Source: DASXUG01 sp964620425
GTDB lineage: Bacteria > Pseudomonadota > Gammaproteobacteria > Burkholderiales > Methylophilaceae
Assembly (NCBI GenBank): GCA_964620425.1
Contig: CAZUGV010000001.1
Coordinates: forward strand, 62,001-126,000
Direction: 5' to 3'
Length of the DNA: 64,000 nt
The notes under the pieces were generated by a model. That model ran no database searches. It was not told the origin of the DNA and saw nothing but the letters and a program-made list of their open reading frames with translations. A program made the position numbers and the translations under genes. Of this stretch, positions 8,289 through 17,503 are shown in pieces (the stretch's first letter is position 1; every line of letters starts with the position of its first letter).

Positions 8289-9964
8289 GTCTAATTAAAC
8301 TTACTGGCGGCAGAGTTTATGACCCTGCCCACAACGTTAATGGCGAAGTGAAGGACATTTACATTCGCGATGGACGTATCGTTGCCGCACCCAACAATGG
8401 CGAACCTATCAACCAAGAATATGATTTGCGTGGCAAAGTAGTCATGGCAGGTGCTATAGACATGCACACACACATCGGTGGCGGCAAGGTGAATATCGCC
8501 CGTATGATGTTGCCTGAAGATCACCGTGCGGATCCAGCCGTACATAGCGACTTGTGTCGCTCAGGTTGTGGTCATGCAGTGCCTTCAACACTCACTACAG
8601 GCTATCGCTATGCTGAAATGGGTTATACCGCTGGCTTTGAGCCAGCTTTGGCACCTGTCAATGCGCGTCAATCGCACCTTGAAATGGGCGATACGCCGAT
8701 TATCGACAAAGGCGGTTACGCTATGCTAGGCAGTGATGATTTCTTCTTGCGTATGTTAACCGCAAAGAAAGATCAAAACGCAATCAACGACTACGTTGCG
8801 TGGATTATGCACGCAACCCAAGCCATTGGCATTAAAGTGGTGAATCCGGGTGGCATCAACGCCTTTAAATTTAACCAACGTGCGCTGAATCTAGATGAGC
8901 TCAATAGCCATTACCAAGTATCACCACGCGATGTACTTAAAGCCTTATCGCGTGCCGTACATGAGCTTGGTGTACCGCACCCGCTTCACGTACATGCCAA
9001 CAACCTAGGTGTGCCTGGCAATATGGAAACTACGCTCAAAACAATGGGTGCCGCAGAAGGCTTTCCAATGCACTTGACCCATATTCAGTTCCATAGCTAT
9101 GGTACGGAGGGTGACCGCAAGTTTTCATCAGGCGCTGCCGCCATAGCCGAGGCCATTAACAAACACAAAAATATCTCAGCTGACGTAGGGCAAATTCTTT
9201 TTGGTCAAACTGTTACCTGCTCTGGTGATACCATGCGCCAACAAGCCAATGCAGCATTTGGCAACCCAAGAAAATCCGTGATTATGGATATTGAGTGTGA
9301 TTCAGGATGCGGTGTAGTACCGTTTAAATACAAAGATCAAAACTTTGTAAACGCTTTGCAATGGGCGATTGGCTTGGAAATATTCCTTTTAACTGATGAC
9401 CCTTGGCGCATTTTCCTCACCACAGATCACCCGAATGGTGCGCCATTCACGAGTTACCCTCACCTGATTAAACTGTTGATGGATAAGACTTTCCGTAACG
9501 ATACCTTTGCTAAATTGAATTTAGATGCGCAAGCCATGAGCACGCTCACCTCTATTGACCGTGAATACAGCCTATACGAAATCGCCATTATGACGCGTGC
9601 AGGAGCAGCCAAACTGGTAGGCTTGCATGACCGCGGTCATTTGGGTGCAGGGGCAGGCGCTGATATTACGGTTTACACCGACAATGCCGATCGCGAAGCC
9701 ATGTTTAGTAAACCTGATTACGTGTTTAAAGACGGTGAACTTGTGGTGAAAGATGGTCAAGTGGTGAAAGTCACTTGGGGTAAAACGCACACGGTTAAAC
9801 CTGAGTTTGATCGTGGCATTGAAAAAGACATTAAAAAATACTTTGACACTTACCACACCATGAATATGGAAAACTTTAAAGTCAGCGCGGATGAAATCGC
9901 CGAAGGCGGTCGCGGTGGTGTCGTAGTGCAAGAGTGTAAAGGTCGTCGGGAGAAAACAGCATAA
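8285..9964 (+). CDS. fhcA: Formyltransferase/hydrolase complex subunit A (formyl hydrolase)
   Basis: A 559-residue amidohydrolase-fold subunit that hydrolyses formyl-methanofuran (methylofuran) to formate. The zinc-binding DMHTHIGGGKVN motif lies at about residues 59-70, HPLHVHANN around residue 230 and HLTHIQFHSYG around residue 260 supply further metal-site histidines, and TDDPWRIFLTTDHPNGAPF near residue 376 is strongly conserved in FmdA/FhcA. It overlaps fhcB by four bases and is followed after 34 bases by fhcD. The length is normal for the family. Confidence 0.96.
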   Translation: MSLIKLTGGRVYDPAHNVNGEVKDIYIRDGRIVAAPNNGEPINQEYDLRGKVVMAGAIDMHTHIGGGKVNIARMMLPEDHRADPAVHSDLCRSGCGHAVPSTLTTGYRYAEMGYTAGFEPALAPVNARQSHLEMGDTPIIDKGGYAMLGSDDFFLRMLTAKKDQNAINDYVAWIMHATQAIGIKVVNPGGINAFKFNQRALNLDELNSHYQVSPRDVLKALSRAVHELGVPHPLHVHANNLGVPGNMETTLKTMGAAEGFPMHLTHIQFHSYGTEGDRKFSSGAAAIAEAINKHKNISADVGQILFGQTVTCSGDTMRQQANAAFGNPRKSVIMDIECDSGCGVVPFKYKDQNFVNALQWAIGLEIFLLTDDPWRIFLTTDHPNGAPFTSYPHLIKLLMDKTFRNDTFAKLNLDAQAMSTLTSIDREYSLYEIAIMTRAGAAKLVGLHDRGHLGAGAGADITVYTDNADREAMFSKPDYVFKDGELVVKDGQVVKVTWGKTHTVKPEFDRGIEKDIKKYFDTYHTMNMENFKVSADEIAEGGRGGVVVQECKGRREKTA

Positions 9965-9998
9965 TGAGACTTACCATTAACATCATCGGAGCTACGCT

Positions 9999-10922
9999 AT
10001 GATTATTAACGGCGTACAGATTGACGATACTTTCGCAGAAGCATTTAATATGCGCGGCACGCGAGTAATACTCACCGCACAAAATCACAAATGGGCTTAC
10101 CATGCGGCAAATGCGATGACAGGCTTTGCAACTTCAGTGATTGGTTGTGGTGTAGAAGCTGGCATTGAGCGAGAACTCAGCCCAGAAGAAACCCCAGATG
10201 GTCGCCCAGGCGTTTCCATTTTAATGTTTGCCATGAGTAGTTCTGTGCTGATGAAACAGCTTGAGCTACGCATGGGGCAATGTATTCTCACCTGCCCTAC
10301 TGCTGCTGCCTTCTCGGGCTTAGATAGCCCAGATAAAATTAACTTGGGTAAAAATTTACGCTTCTTTGGCGATGGCTTTCAAATATCCAAACAGTTTGGC
10401 GGCAAACGCTACTGGCGCGTGCCCGTGATGGATGGTGAATTTATTACCGAAGAAAAAACAGGCATGGCACGCAGTGTGGGTGGTGGCAATTTCTTAGTCT
10501 TGGCGGAGTCACAACCGCAAGCACTTGCTGCTTGTGAGGCTGCAATTGAGGCAATGAAAAAAGTGCCAAATGTGATTATGCCATTCCCAGGTGGCGTAGT
10601 GCGTTCAGGTTCTAAAGTGGGTTCAAAATACAAAGCACTATTCGCTTCCACTAACGATGCATTTTGCCCGACGCTTAAAGGGATTACCAACACACAACTC
10701 TCCCCAGATATTGAATCTGTGATGGAAATTGTGATTGATGGTTTAACCGATGCGGATATTCGCAAAGCCACTTACGTGGGCATTGAGGCTGCTTGTAGCC
10801 TTGGCGCTAAAAACGGGATCAAACGTATTTCTGCAGGCAACTATGGCGGAAAATTAGGTCAATTCCAGTACCATTTACGTGAAATTATGAATGACAAATC
10901 ACTCGCAGGAGGTGCAGCATGA
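9999..10922 (+). CDS. fhcD: Formylmethanofuran:H4MPT formyltransferase
   Basis: A 307-residue subunit that moves the formyl group between N5-formyl-H4MPT (from Mch) and the methanofuran analogue. The N-terminus INGVQIDDTFAEAFNMRGTR and the segments CPTAAAFSG and MPFPGGVVRSGSKVGSKY are characteristic of Ftr/FhcD. A GGAG site lies nine bases before the ATG. Its stop overlaps the fhcC start as ATGA, so D and C are coupled, consistent with one complex. Confidence 0.96.
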   Translation: MIINGVQIDDTFAEAFNMRGTRVILTAQNHKWAYHAANAMTGFATSVIGCGVEAGIERELSPEETPDGRPGVSILMFAMSSSVLMKQLELRMGQCILTCPTAAAFSGLDSPDKINLGKNLRFFGDGFQISKQFGGKRYWRVPVMDGEFITEEKTGMARSVGGGNFLVLAESQPQALAACEAAIEAMKKVPNVIMPFPGGVVRSGSKVGSKYKALFASTNDAFCPTLKGITNTQLSPDIESVMEIVIDGLTDADIRKATYVGIEAACSLGAKNGIKRISAGNYGGKLGQFQYHLREIMNDKSLAGGAA

Positions 10923-11728
10923 GCGCCTTAACCTTCACACTTAAAAATGCGCCAACACACCGTGTTGACTGCTCGCCACTGACACCAGATCAATTAGCAG
11001 GTAAAAGCGTAGCAGATATTGCTGCAATTACCCTACAAAGTGGCAAACAATCATTACGCGTTGATAGCCTATTTGATATTAGCGGTGATGATACCAGTGA
11101 GCTAGTATTCAAAAACAGCCATACAAAGCTCGATTTTATTGGCAAAGCCATGGCATCAGGCAGCATTACCATTCATGGTGATGTCGGCTCATACCTAGCA
11201 TTTCAAATGAAAAATGGCACTATCACTTTACATGGCAATGCCACCGATTTTGCCGCCAGCGGCATGGCAAAAGGTTTATTGCACATTCATGGCAATGTCG
11301 GTGATTTTTTAGGTGCTGCTATTGTCGGTGATCGCAAAGGTATGAAAGGCGGCACAGTCATTGTTACAGGCAATGCTGGTGAACGCGTGGGCGACCAGAT
11401 GCGCCGAGGTATCATTTTAATTGAAGGCAACGCTGGTAGTTACTGCGCATCACGCATGTTAGCTGGCACGATTGGCGTATTAGGCACCGTGGGGGATTAC
11501 GTCGGCTTTAGCATGCGTCGCGGTACGATTATGCTAACCAAAACACCGAAATTGCACGCTACACTGCAAGATTGTGGCACTCACACCCTACCCTATTTGA
11601 GCTTAATGTTTAAAGCTTTAGGGCTGCTACCCACTAAGTTTGCCAGCATCAGTCAAAATCGCGTTCAACGATTTGCAGGTGACATAGCTAACGATGGCAA
11701 AGGTGAGATTTTGGTGTTCCAAAAATAA
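10919..11728 (+). CDS. fhcC: Formyltransferase/hydrolase complex subunit C
   Basis: A 269-residue homologue of formylmethanofuran dehydrogenase subunit C. From about residue 85 it shows repeated beta-helix units of the form GxxxGDxxxxMxxGxIxxxGN, as in GluS/FmdC-type beta-helical domains: GNATDFAASGMAKGLLHIHG, GNVGDFLGA, GNAGERVGDQMRRG and GNAGSYCASRM. It is the last gene of fhcBADC and is followed by a strong terminator. Confidence 0.94.
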   Translation: MSALTFTLKNAPTHRVDCSPLTPDQLAGKSVADIAAITLQSGKQSLRVDSLFDISGDDTSELVFKNSHTKLDFIGKAMASGSITIHGDVGSYLAFQMKNGTITLHGNATDFAASGMAKGLLHIHGNVGDFLGAAIVGDRKGMKGGTVIVTGNAGERVGDQMRRGIILIEGNAGSYCASRMLAGTIGVLGTVGDYVGFSMRRGTIMLTKTPKLHATLQDCGTHTLPYLSLMFKALGLLPTKFASISQNRVQRFAGDIANDGKGEILVFQK

Positions 11729-11738
11729 TAGAAAAAGT

Positions 11739-11776
11739 AAATAATAAAAGCGGCTTAATAGCCGCTTTTATTATTT
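11739..11776. terminator. Bidirectional terminator between fhcC and the second PEP-CTERM gene
   Basis: A perfect 16-base-pair stem (11739-11754 with 11761-11776, core AAAAGCGGC/GCCGCTTTT) encloses a six-base TTAATA loop. It has T-rich flanks on both strands and sits between convergent genes, so it can stop both. Confidence 0.92.
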
Positions 11777-11800
11777 ATCAATCTAATTTTTCCAATCCTA

Positions 11801-12682
11801 CTAGCTAAGCACTCTTCTATTGATCACTAAGCCGATGAGCCCTATCGCTAACAACACAGCACTTTCTGGCTCTGGAATTACAGTTGAATTACCATCAATT
11901 GCATTAATAAAGTTTTGCTTATTTAAACCATTAAAATCAAACGCCAATGCAGATTGAAAGGCTTGATCCCCCCAGTTCATCACGCCCAGCTCTATAGAGT
12001 AAATACCAGAATTTGCAATGGTATATTGTGATTTAAGCCAGCCCGTTGAACCACAAGTATTTGCACTATCCCAACATTGACCAGACGATTCACCTAATGG
12101 TTGCCAATCTGTACTATTCACCTCAAAGCCAACAGTGTTACCATTGTTTACAGTTGCATCAATCTTATCAGAAAACTCCTTGTTGACCTGGCTCTTAAGT
12201 ACACTACCTGGCACAACATTTCCGTTTCCGCTGTTACTTGATTCAGAAGCAAATAACCAAGCAACATGATTGTTATTTGCATCTAAAAGTCTTGCCCAAG
12301 AATAATCGACATAATCTCTGCCATCTGTTGAAATGTAGTTAAAATACATTTCCAATGAATCCCCAGCATTCATATTAAAAGTAGATGATATTGCTTTTGA
12401 GCCATTTGTTTGACCTCCCAGCTTACTGTCAGGCTTTAGGTTCAGAGGCGAAACGCCAAACACCCCATCTGAGGTTGTCACATATGAAAATACGCTATTT
12501 CCTAATGGAGATGCTGGCATCGCGGTTGTACCAGAGATTGTGCCCATAGCACCTGTTGCATTCCATGATAAATCAGCAAGTGAAACTTGCGCAGCATTTG
12601 AGAATATTGGCATTACTATCAAAGCTGCTGACATGCATGCTTTTTTAAGTAAACTAAATTTTGGGATCGGTTGTGTTGGCAT
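11801..12682 (-). CDS. PEP-CTERM secreted protein, NF038132-like
   Basis: An exported protein of about 293 residues from the chosen ATG at 12682 (MPTQPIPKF), which gives a normal signal peptide (CMSAALIVMPIFSNAA) and has a GAAAGG site upstream. A longer frame to 12745 adds 21 residues that do not look like an export signal. The mature part is beta-rich with a NAGDSLEMYFNYISTDGRDY segment, and two cysteines about eight residues apart (QCWDSANTCG). The C-terminus VIPEPESAVLL, hydrophobic stretch and NRR form the exosortase signal. The function of the mature domain is unknown. It ends at the shared terminator after fhcC. Confidence 0.85.
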   Translation of the reverse strand: MPTQPIPKFSLLKKACMSAALIVMPIFSNAAQVSLADLSWNATGAMGTISGTTAMPASPLGNSVFSYVTTSDGVFGVSPLNLKPDSKLGGQTNGSKAISSTFNMNAGDSLEMYFNYISTDGRDYVDYSWARLLDANNNHVAWLFASESSNSGNGNVVPGSVLKSQVNKEFSDKIDATVNNGNTVGFEVNSTDWQPLGESSGQCWDSANTCGSTGWLKSQYTIANSGIYSIELGVMNWGDQAFQSALAFDFNGLNKQNFINAIDGNSTVIPEPESAVLLAIGLIGLVINRRVLS

Positions 12683-12751
12683 GTCAAAAGACCTTTCGAT
12701 AATAAGATAGGAAGTGAAATTCTCACAAAATATCAGAGAGCTCATCTTGAT

Positions 12752-13399
12752 TTATATCAATCCAAGAATATCTTGAGGGCGATGCACAAAATAATCCGCC
12801 AACCAACTTTGTGGTTGGTCGCATTTGTCTAAATACCCATACATAGCCACCACAGTTTTCATCCCCGCAGCACGGCCTGCCTGAATATCACGCTCTGCAT
12901 CTCCGATATATAAGGCATCAGAAATATTAGTTTTAGCTTGATTACAAGCCATAAATAATGTTTCTGGATTAGGTTTTGGTTGTGCCGCATCATCGCCACA
13001 AACCACTGTGATAGCTCGCTTGTATAAATCCATCGACTTTACTAGAGGCTCTGTGAAGCGACGCGGCTTATTGGTGACAATTCCCCAAGCCAAACCCTTA
13101 CTTTCGATGTTTGCCAGTACAGCGTCCATCCCCTCAAACAATACTGGTGACCTTGTAAACACATCTTCATAGATGAAAAGGTATTCACTACGCATCTGCT
13201 CAAAATCGGTGTGGTCTGGTGTTAATCCAAATCCTAGCGCTAGCAAACCTTTGGAGCCGTGAGACGCAACAGGTCTAATTTTATCCATAGCAAGCGTCGG
13301 TTTGCCATGACGTTCCAACTGGATATTTAAAGCATGGCCTAAATCTGGCGCGGTATCGACTAAAGTGCCGTCTAAATCAAACAATATAAGTTGAAACAT
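12752..13399 (-). CDS. gph: Phosphoglycolate phosphatase, HAD superfamily
   Basis: A 215-residue HAD phosphatase. Motif I is LFDLDGTLVDTAPDLG at residues 6-21 with the nucleophile Asp8, motif II is IVTNKPRRF near residue 107, and motif III/IV is KPNPETLFMACNQ followed by YIGDAERDIQAGRAAG. Gph removes phosphate from 2-phosphoglycolate, a by-product of DNA repair and oxygenase activity. It lies two bases after ubiG, the common ubiG-gph arrangement in proteobacteria. HAD specificity is hard to prove from sequence, but the context supports gph. Confidence 0.87.
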   Translation of the reverse strand: MFQLILFDLDGTLVDTAPDLGHALNIQLERHGKPTLAMDKIRPVASHGSKGLLALGFGLTPDHTDFEQMRSEYLFIYEDVFTRSPVLFEGMDAVLANIESKGLAWGIVTNKPRRFTEPLVKSMDLYKRAITVVCGDDAAQPKPNPETLFMACNQAKTNISDALYIGDAERDIQAGRAAGMKTVVAMYGYLDKCDQPQSWLADYFVHRPQDILGLI

Positions 13400-13401
13400 G
13401 C

Positions 13402-14103
13402 TTACTTACTTGCGTGCATGATGTAATTGACACTGACATCTTCACCAAGTGAATATGTTTGCGTGATTGGGTGATAACTCATCCCCTTAAAGCCATCAAC
13501 ATTCAGCCCAGATTGTCTTGCCCATGCAGCCATTTCAGATGGTTTGATGAATTTTGCATACTCGTGCGTGCCTTTTGGCAGCATGTTCAATACATACTCA
13601 GCCCCTAGCACAGCCAATAAATAGGCCTTAAAATTACGATTGATAGTAGAGAAAAACACCTTGCCACCTGGCTTGACTAGCGTTGCGCATGCTTGCACAA
13701 CCGCCGCGGGGTTGGGCACATGCTCTAACATTTCCATGCAGGTCACGACATCAAACTGCTCAGGCATCTCTTTTGCCAAAACCTCAACCTCTACAAGGCG
13801 ATACTTCACCTGCGCGCCAGTTTCCAACGCATGCAATTGCGCCACTTTAAGCGCTTTTTCACCTAAATCAATCCCAAGCACATGGGCACCTTTTTGGCTC
13901 ATCGACTCTGACAAAATGCCACCGCCACAACCAACATCTAAAACAGTTTTCCCTGATAATCCTGCTAGGGAATCAATAAAATTAAGGCGTAATGGGTTAA
14001 TTTCATGCAAAGGCTTAAACTCGCTATTCACATCCCACCAACGATGGGCTAACGATGCAAATTTCTGCAACTCAGCAGGGTCTACATTTTGCTGATTAGT
14101 CAT
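13402..14103 (-). CDS. ubiG: Ubiquinone biosynthesis O-methyltransferase
   Basis: SAM-dependent methyltransferase carrying out both O-methylations in ubiquinone synthesis. I choose the ATG at 14103 (233 residues, MTNQQNVDPAEL) because it forms an ATGA overlap with the upstream amidohydrolase stop and matches the usual UbiG N-terminus; a longer frame starts at 14130. Motifs: FASLAHRWWDVNSEFKPLHE, TVLDVGCGGGILSE (SAM motif I), DVVTCMEMLEHVPNP and a FFSTINRNFKAYLLA segment, all typical of UbiG. It is followed closely by gph. Confidence 0.94.
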   Translation of the reverse strand: MTNQQNVDPAELQKFASLAHRWWDVNSEFKPLHEINPLRLNFIDSLAGLSGKTVLDVGCGGGILSESMSQKGAHVLGIDLGEKALKVAQLHALETGAQVKYRLVEVEVLAKEMPEQFDVVTCMEMLEHVPNPAAVVQACATLVKPGGKVFFSTINRNFKAYLLAVLGAEYVLNMLPKGTHEYAKFIKPSEMAAWARQSGLNVDGFKGMSYHPITQTYSLGEDVSVNYIMHASK

Positions 14104-15470
14104 TTGAATTGATTCAGTTTCGGTTGCCATAAATTGATAATCTCTTTCAGTTCTGCAGGCTCAATGTTGGCAAAAACGCCATCATATGCATCTGTTTTTT
14201 GATATTTTAACTCACCTTGCACCCATACGTGAGTGACATGTTCACGGCCAGCAGCATACACCAAATGGGATAGTGGGTCGTAACAAGGCATCGTTTCTAT
14301 ATCTGATAATTTAACCGCTGTTAAATCAGCAAATTTACCAATTTCTATCGAGCCTATTTGAATCTCTAAACCCAAAGCTCTAGCCCCGTTAATCGTGGCC
14401 ATTTCCAGTGCTTGCTCTGCTGGCACTGCGGTAGCATCGCCACTAGAGCCTTTGCTTAACAAAGCTGCCATTCGCATTTCGGCAAACATATCTAAGCGAT
14501 TATTACTTGCCACACCGTCTGTACCCAAACCGATATTGATATTGCGAGACAGCATATCTGCAACAGGTGCAATGCCGCTGGCCAACTTTAAATTGGAGGT
14601 TGGGCAATGCGCAATATGACAACCATAATCCTGTATCAGTTGCATATCCTCATCATTCATATGCACACAATGCGCAGCGACAAGACTCGGCCCAAGCACA
14701 CCCAACTCCGCCAAGCGTTTAATTGGTCGCATATTAAATTGCTTGATGCTTTGTACAATTTCATCTTGTGTTTCGTGCAGGTGTGTGTGAATACCTAAGC
14801 CAAGCTGTTCAGCATAGGTAATCACCTTTTCAAAGGTCTGATTGGATATAGTATATGGCGCATGCGGGGCTATACAGCTTGAAATCAAGGAGTTACCTCG
14901 CCATTGATCGCGTGCATTCAAACCCTTCAACAAGTAATCATCCGCATCACTCGCATAAGGTGATGGAAAATCAATCACTCCCAAACCAATTTGCGCGCGC
15001 ATACCGGCTTTTGTAACAGCTTGCGCAGTTGCCTCTGGGAAGAAGTACATATCATTAAAACAAGTAATGCCGCCTTTTAGCATTTCCGCACATGCCAGCA
15101 AAGCACCATCAGAAACAAATCGTCCAGAAAGCGCTTGCGCCTCTAGTGGCCAAATATGGTCATTTAACCAATTCATTAAAGCTATATCATCGGCTATTCC
15201 ACGCATTAAGTTCATCGCAGCATGGCTATGTAAGTTAATTAAACCCGGGATTAAAATATGTTCGTCAAGTTTAATGTTCGTGACAGCGCTATATTTATCT
15301 TTCACTTCAAGTGTAGGCAACACATCGACAATAACGCCCTGCTTTACAATTACTGAGAAATTCTCAAGCAGTCTATTTGCTTGAGTTACAGGGGCAATCC
15401 AACATGCATCAATCGCCAAATCCACATCTATTTTACGAATTGCTGTGCCTTGATTATTTAAATTTTCCAC
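14100..15470 (-). CDS. TRZ/ATZ-family amidohydrolase, probable MTA/SAH or related deaminase
   Basis: A metal-dependent hydrolase of about 456 residues. It contains GLINLHSHAAMNLMRGIADD (HxH metal site), IAPHAPYTIS, HTHLHETQDEI, AAHCVHMNDEDM and LGTDGVASNNRLDM, the signature set of the 5'-methylthioadenosine/S-adenosylhomocysteine deaminase (MtaD) group. The start is taken as the GTG at 15470, preceded by GGAA. The open frame continues to a TTG at 15509, but that codon lies inside the terminator hairpin of the upstream ompA gene. It overlaps ubiG by ATGA. In proteobacteria this gene often precedes ubiG. The exact substrate (MTA, SAH, other purine or triazine) is not settled by sequence. Confidence 0.87.
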   Translation of the reverse strand: MENLNNQGTAIRKIDVDLAIDACWIAPVTQANRLLENFSVIVKQGVIVDVLPTLEVKDKYSAVTNIKLDEHILIPGLINLHSHAAMNLMRGIADDIALMNWLNDHIWPLEAQALSGRFVSDGALLACAEMLKGGITCFNDMYFFPEATAQAVTKAGMRAQIGLGVIDFPSPYASDADDYLLKGLNARDQWRGNSLISSCIAPHAPYTISNQTFEKVITYAEQLGLGIHTHLHETQDEIVQSIKQFNMRPIKRLAELGVLGPSLVAAHCVHMNDEDMQLIQDYGCHIAHCPTSNLKLASGIAPVADMLSRNINIGLGTDGVASNNRLDMFAEMRMAALLSKGSSGDATAVPAEQALEMATINGARALGLEIQIGSIEIGKFADLTAVKLSDIETMPCYDPLSHLVYAAGREHVTHVWVQGELKYQKTDAYDGVFANIEPAELKEIINLWQPKLNQFK

Positions 15471-15497
15471 TAAATTTCCAATACGCTCAGATATAAA

Positions 15498-15523
15498 AAA
15501 GCCCCGCAAATGCGGGGCTTTAA
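15498..15523 (-). terminator. Terminator of the OmpA-like gene
   Basis: On the minus strand a 10-base-pair stem (AAAGCCCCGC with GCGGGGCTTT) around an ATTT loop is followed by TTTT. It lies just after the ompA-like stop at 15540 and overlaps the 5' end of the open frame of the amidohydrolase, which argues for the downstream GTG start of that gene. Confidence 0.9.
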
Positions 15524-15539
15524 TTTACAACTAAATCAA

Positions 15540-16637
15540 TTATTTACAGCCAGTTTCAACTTGTTTTTCACCGCTAAGAACAACGCGACGATTTGGTTGC
15601 AAGCATTCGATTAATTTCTTACCTTTAACACCTTTACATTCAACTACTGGCTCAGACTCACCTTTACCAACGGCTTGTAAGCGGCTAGCTGCAACACCTT
15701 TTGACTCCAAGTAAGCTTTTACTTGATTAGCACGGCGCTCTGAAAGTTTTTGGTTGTATTGATCACTACCAATTTTATCTGTATGCCCTGTTACCAACAC
15801 CAACTCAAGACCTGGGTTAGCATTGATTTTTTCAGCAGCTTCATCAAGAGCGGCTTTACCTTCAGCTTTTAGTGAAGATTTGTCAAAACCAAACAACTTC
15901 TCAGCTTGAACAGTCACCGTTTCAAAAGCTGGTTTACATGGTTCAATAGCTGGCAATGGAGTTGGGGCTGGAGCTGGAGCAGGTGCTGGCTCTGCCAACG
16001 CTGCAACTGGAGCTGGAGCAGGTGCAGGTGTTTCTTCAACAACTGGTTTAGCGCCACCCCAGCGGAAAATACCACCTAAACTTAACAAAGTATTACCAAT
16101 TGCTGTATTGCCGCCATCAGCCAAATTAATGCCGCTTGCTGAAGCACGGCTGTAAATTTGACGGATATCAGCTTGCAAACCTAAATTATCTGTAAATAAA
16201 TATTGGACACCAGCACCAACATTTGCCATCCAAGATGTAGTATCGCTATTGCGAGCTGTATCATAGTTAATGTCGTTCTGAGCTGCGCCTACACCAGCTA
16301 ACAAGAAAGGACGCAAACTATCACGACTAAACATATATAACGCATCAACACCTAGCAATGACTGTTTAAAACGACCACCAGTTGCATTATTGCTGAACTC
16401 ATTGGCTTGCGCATAACTACCACCAGCTTGCACATCCCAGTGCTCGCTTAACTCTTTACCTAAACGTAGAGATACGCCTGGACCAACTGAATTGGCTTGC
16501 AAATCTGTATCTGTAACCATTGCACTAACACCTGGCACTGCATACCAAGAGCCGTCAAAAGCACCCTCAGCCATTGCATTAAATGCTGTTAATGCCAAAA
16601 CACCAGCTACTGCTAACTTGATTGTGTTGTTTTTCAT
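15540..16637 (-). CDS. OmpA-family outer membrane protein with beta-barrel and peptidoglycan-binding domain
   Basis: 365 residues. Signal peptide at residues 1-23 (ending AMAEGA). An eight-strand OmpA-like barrel spans about 25-195 (alternating aromatic/hydrophobic strands, GVGAGVQYLFTDNLGLQADIRQIYSRASA). A Pro/Ala linker with runs of APAPAP covers about 200-230. The C-terminal OmpA domain runs from about 240 to 355 with LVLVTGHTDKIGSDQYNQKLSERRANQVKAYL-type residues, including the Asp and Arg that bind diaminopimelate. It tethers the outer membrane to peptidoglycan. Cysteines in the C-terminal domain (ECKGVKGKKLIEC) probably form disulfides. It has its own terminator. Confidence 0.92.
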   Translation of the reverse strand: MKNNTIKLAVAGVLALTAFNAMAEGAFDGSWYAVPGVSAMVTDTDLQANSVGPGVSLRLGKELSEHWDVQAGGSYAQANEFSNNATGGRFKQSLLGVDALYMFSRDSLRPFLLAGVGAAQNDINYDTARNSDTTSWMANVGAGVQYLFTDNLGLQADIRQIYSRASASGINLADGGNTAIGNTLLSLGGIFRWGGAKPVVEETPAPAPAPVAALAEPAPAPAPAPTPLPAIEPCKPAFETVTVQAEKLFGFDKSSLKAEGKAALDEAAEKINANPGLELVLVTGHTDKIGSDQYNQKLSERRANQVKAYLESKGVAASRLQAVGKGESEPVVECKGVKGKKLIECLQPNRRVVLSGEKQVETGCK

Positions 16638-16735
16638 TGTATTACCCTTATGTTGATTGAAACCTGTGGAAAACTATACCCAAACCATTACCACTAAGCA
16701 ACATTACTTAACACTTATTTACAAAAAAAACCTTC

Positions 16736-17503
16736 TCAAAGCCTTTCAATAGCTTGATTGTTGCATTTTTGCAACAACTGTTTGATGAGTGAAATTTTAT
16801 TTTCGTTTAATGTGTTGGTTCTTTGATTTTGTTGACATAGGGCACTACGAAAACCAAGATAATTCGGTTGCAATTTGGACAAATCAGCAACCTGTGATTC
16901 ACGTAGCGCGCCAGCCAAGCCGACTTCTAATTTCAACTCTTTTGCTTGTAAAACAAAGGTATTTAACGTAGCAAGATTTAAGTAGTTCAATAGGTGTTTG
17001 CCATTTTTATTGGCTGTATCAAGCATCACACCATAAAAGCCTGCGACTTTTAATAAAGGCAGAATTGAAAAGTTTTGAAAACTCTCAGCAAATAGCACGG
17101 CAATAATTTTTTGTTTTTTTGTATAAGGCGCTACTGCCTGTATTAGGGCATGACAGTCCATAGACTCGAAAAATCCAATTTTAACAATATCAACTCTAGT
17201 TTCTATCGTTGCTTGAATGGGTGAAATCACCTCATCAATCGTAGATAAATCGCCAATAGTCGCACTGATTGGGCATTTGCCATCGACAAGCTTAACAATT
17301 TCTGTAATTTCATCGATAGCTAGCGCCCCGAGCGCACCCTTGTTGGGATTTTTTAAGTCGATAATATCAACCCCAGCACTCAAGGCTAAAGCAACCTCAT
17401 CAAGATTAGACACGCTAGCAAGCATTTTAACGTTGACCTGATTCGCGCCGTTAAGTGTATTGATAGATTGGTTAACGTCTACATTTGATTGTACCGATTC
17501 CAT
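16736..17503 (-). CDS. mfnB: MfnB-like (5-formylfuran-3-yl)methyl phosphate synthase
   Basis: A 255-residue TIM-barrel protein of the DUF556 family. MLASVSNLDEVALALSAGVD and IIDLKNPNKGALGAL (about residues 27-61) contain the catalytic lysine region, and CPISATIGDLS follows. MfnB condenses two glyceraldehyde-3-phosphate molecules into the furan precursor of methanofuran; bacterial homologues do the same for methylofuran, the one-carbon carrier of the Fhc complex. It has about 26 extra residues before the conserved start. The chosen ATG is joined to the DUF447 stop as TAATG; an internal ATG at 17425 is possible. It is the last gene of the purA-linked cofactor operon. Confidence 0.86.
   Translation of the reverse strand: MESVQSNVDVNQSINTLNGANQVNVKMLASVSNLDEVALALSAGVDIIDLKNPNKGALGALAIDEITEIVKLVDGKCPISATIGDLSTIDEVISPIQATIETRVDIVKIGFFESMDCHALIQAVAPYTKKQKIIAVLFAESFQNFSILPLLKVAGFYGVMLDTANKNGKHLLNYLNLATLNTFVLQAKELKLEVGLAGALRESQVADLSKLQPNYLGFRSALCQQNQRTNTLNENKISLIKQLLQKCNNQAIERL

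Noticed and set aside
13640..14095. 151-residue open frame on the plus strand
   Set aside because: Antisense to ubiG, with composition of a reverse-strand shadow and no start signal.
15955..16035. Repetitive Pro/Ala-coding DNA in the ompA-like gene
   Set aside because: This is an ordinary low-complexity linker between barrel and peptidoglycan-binding domain.
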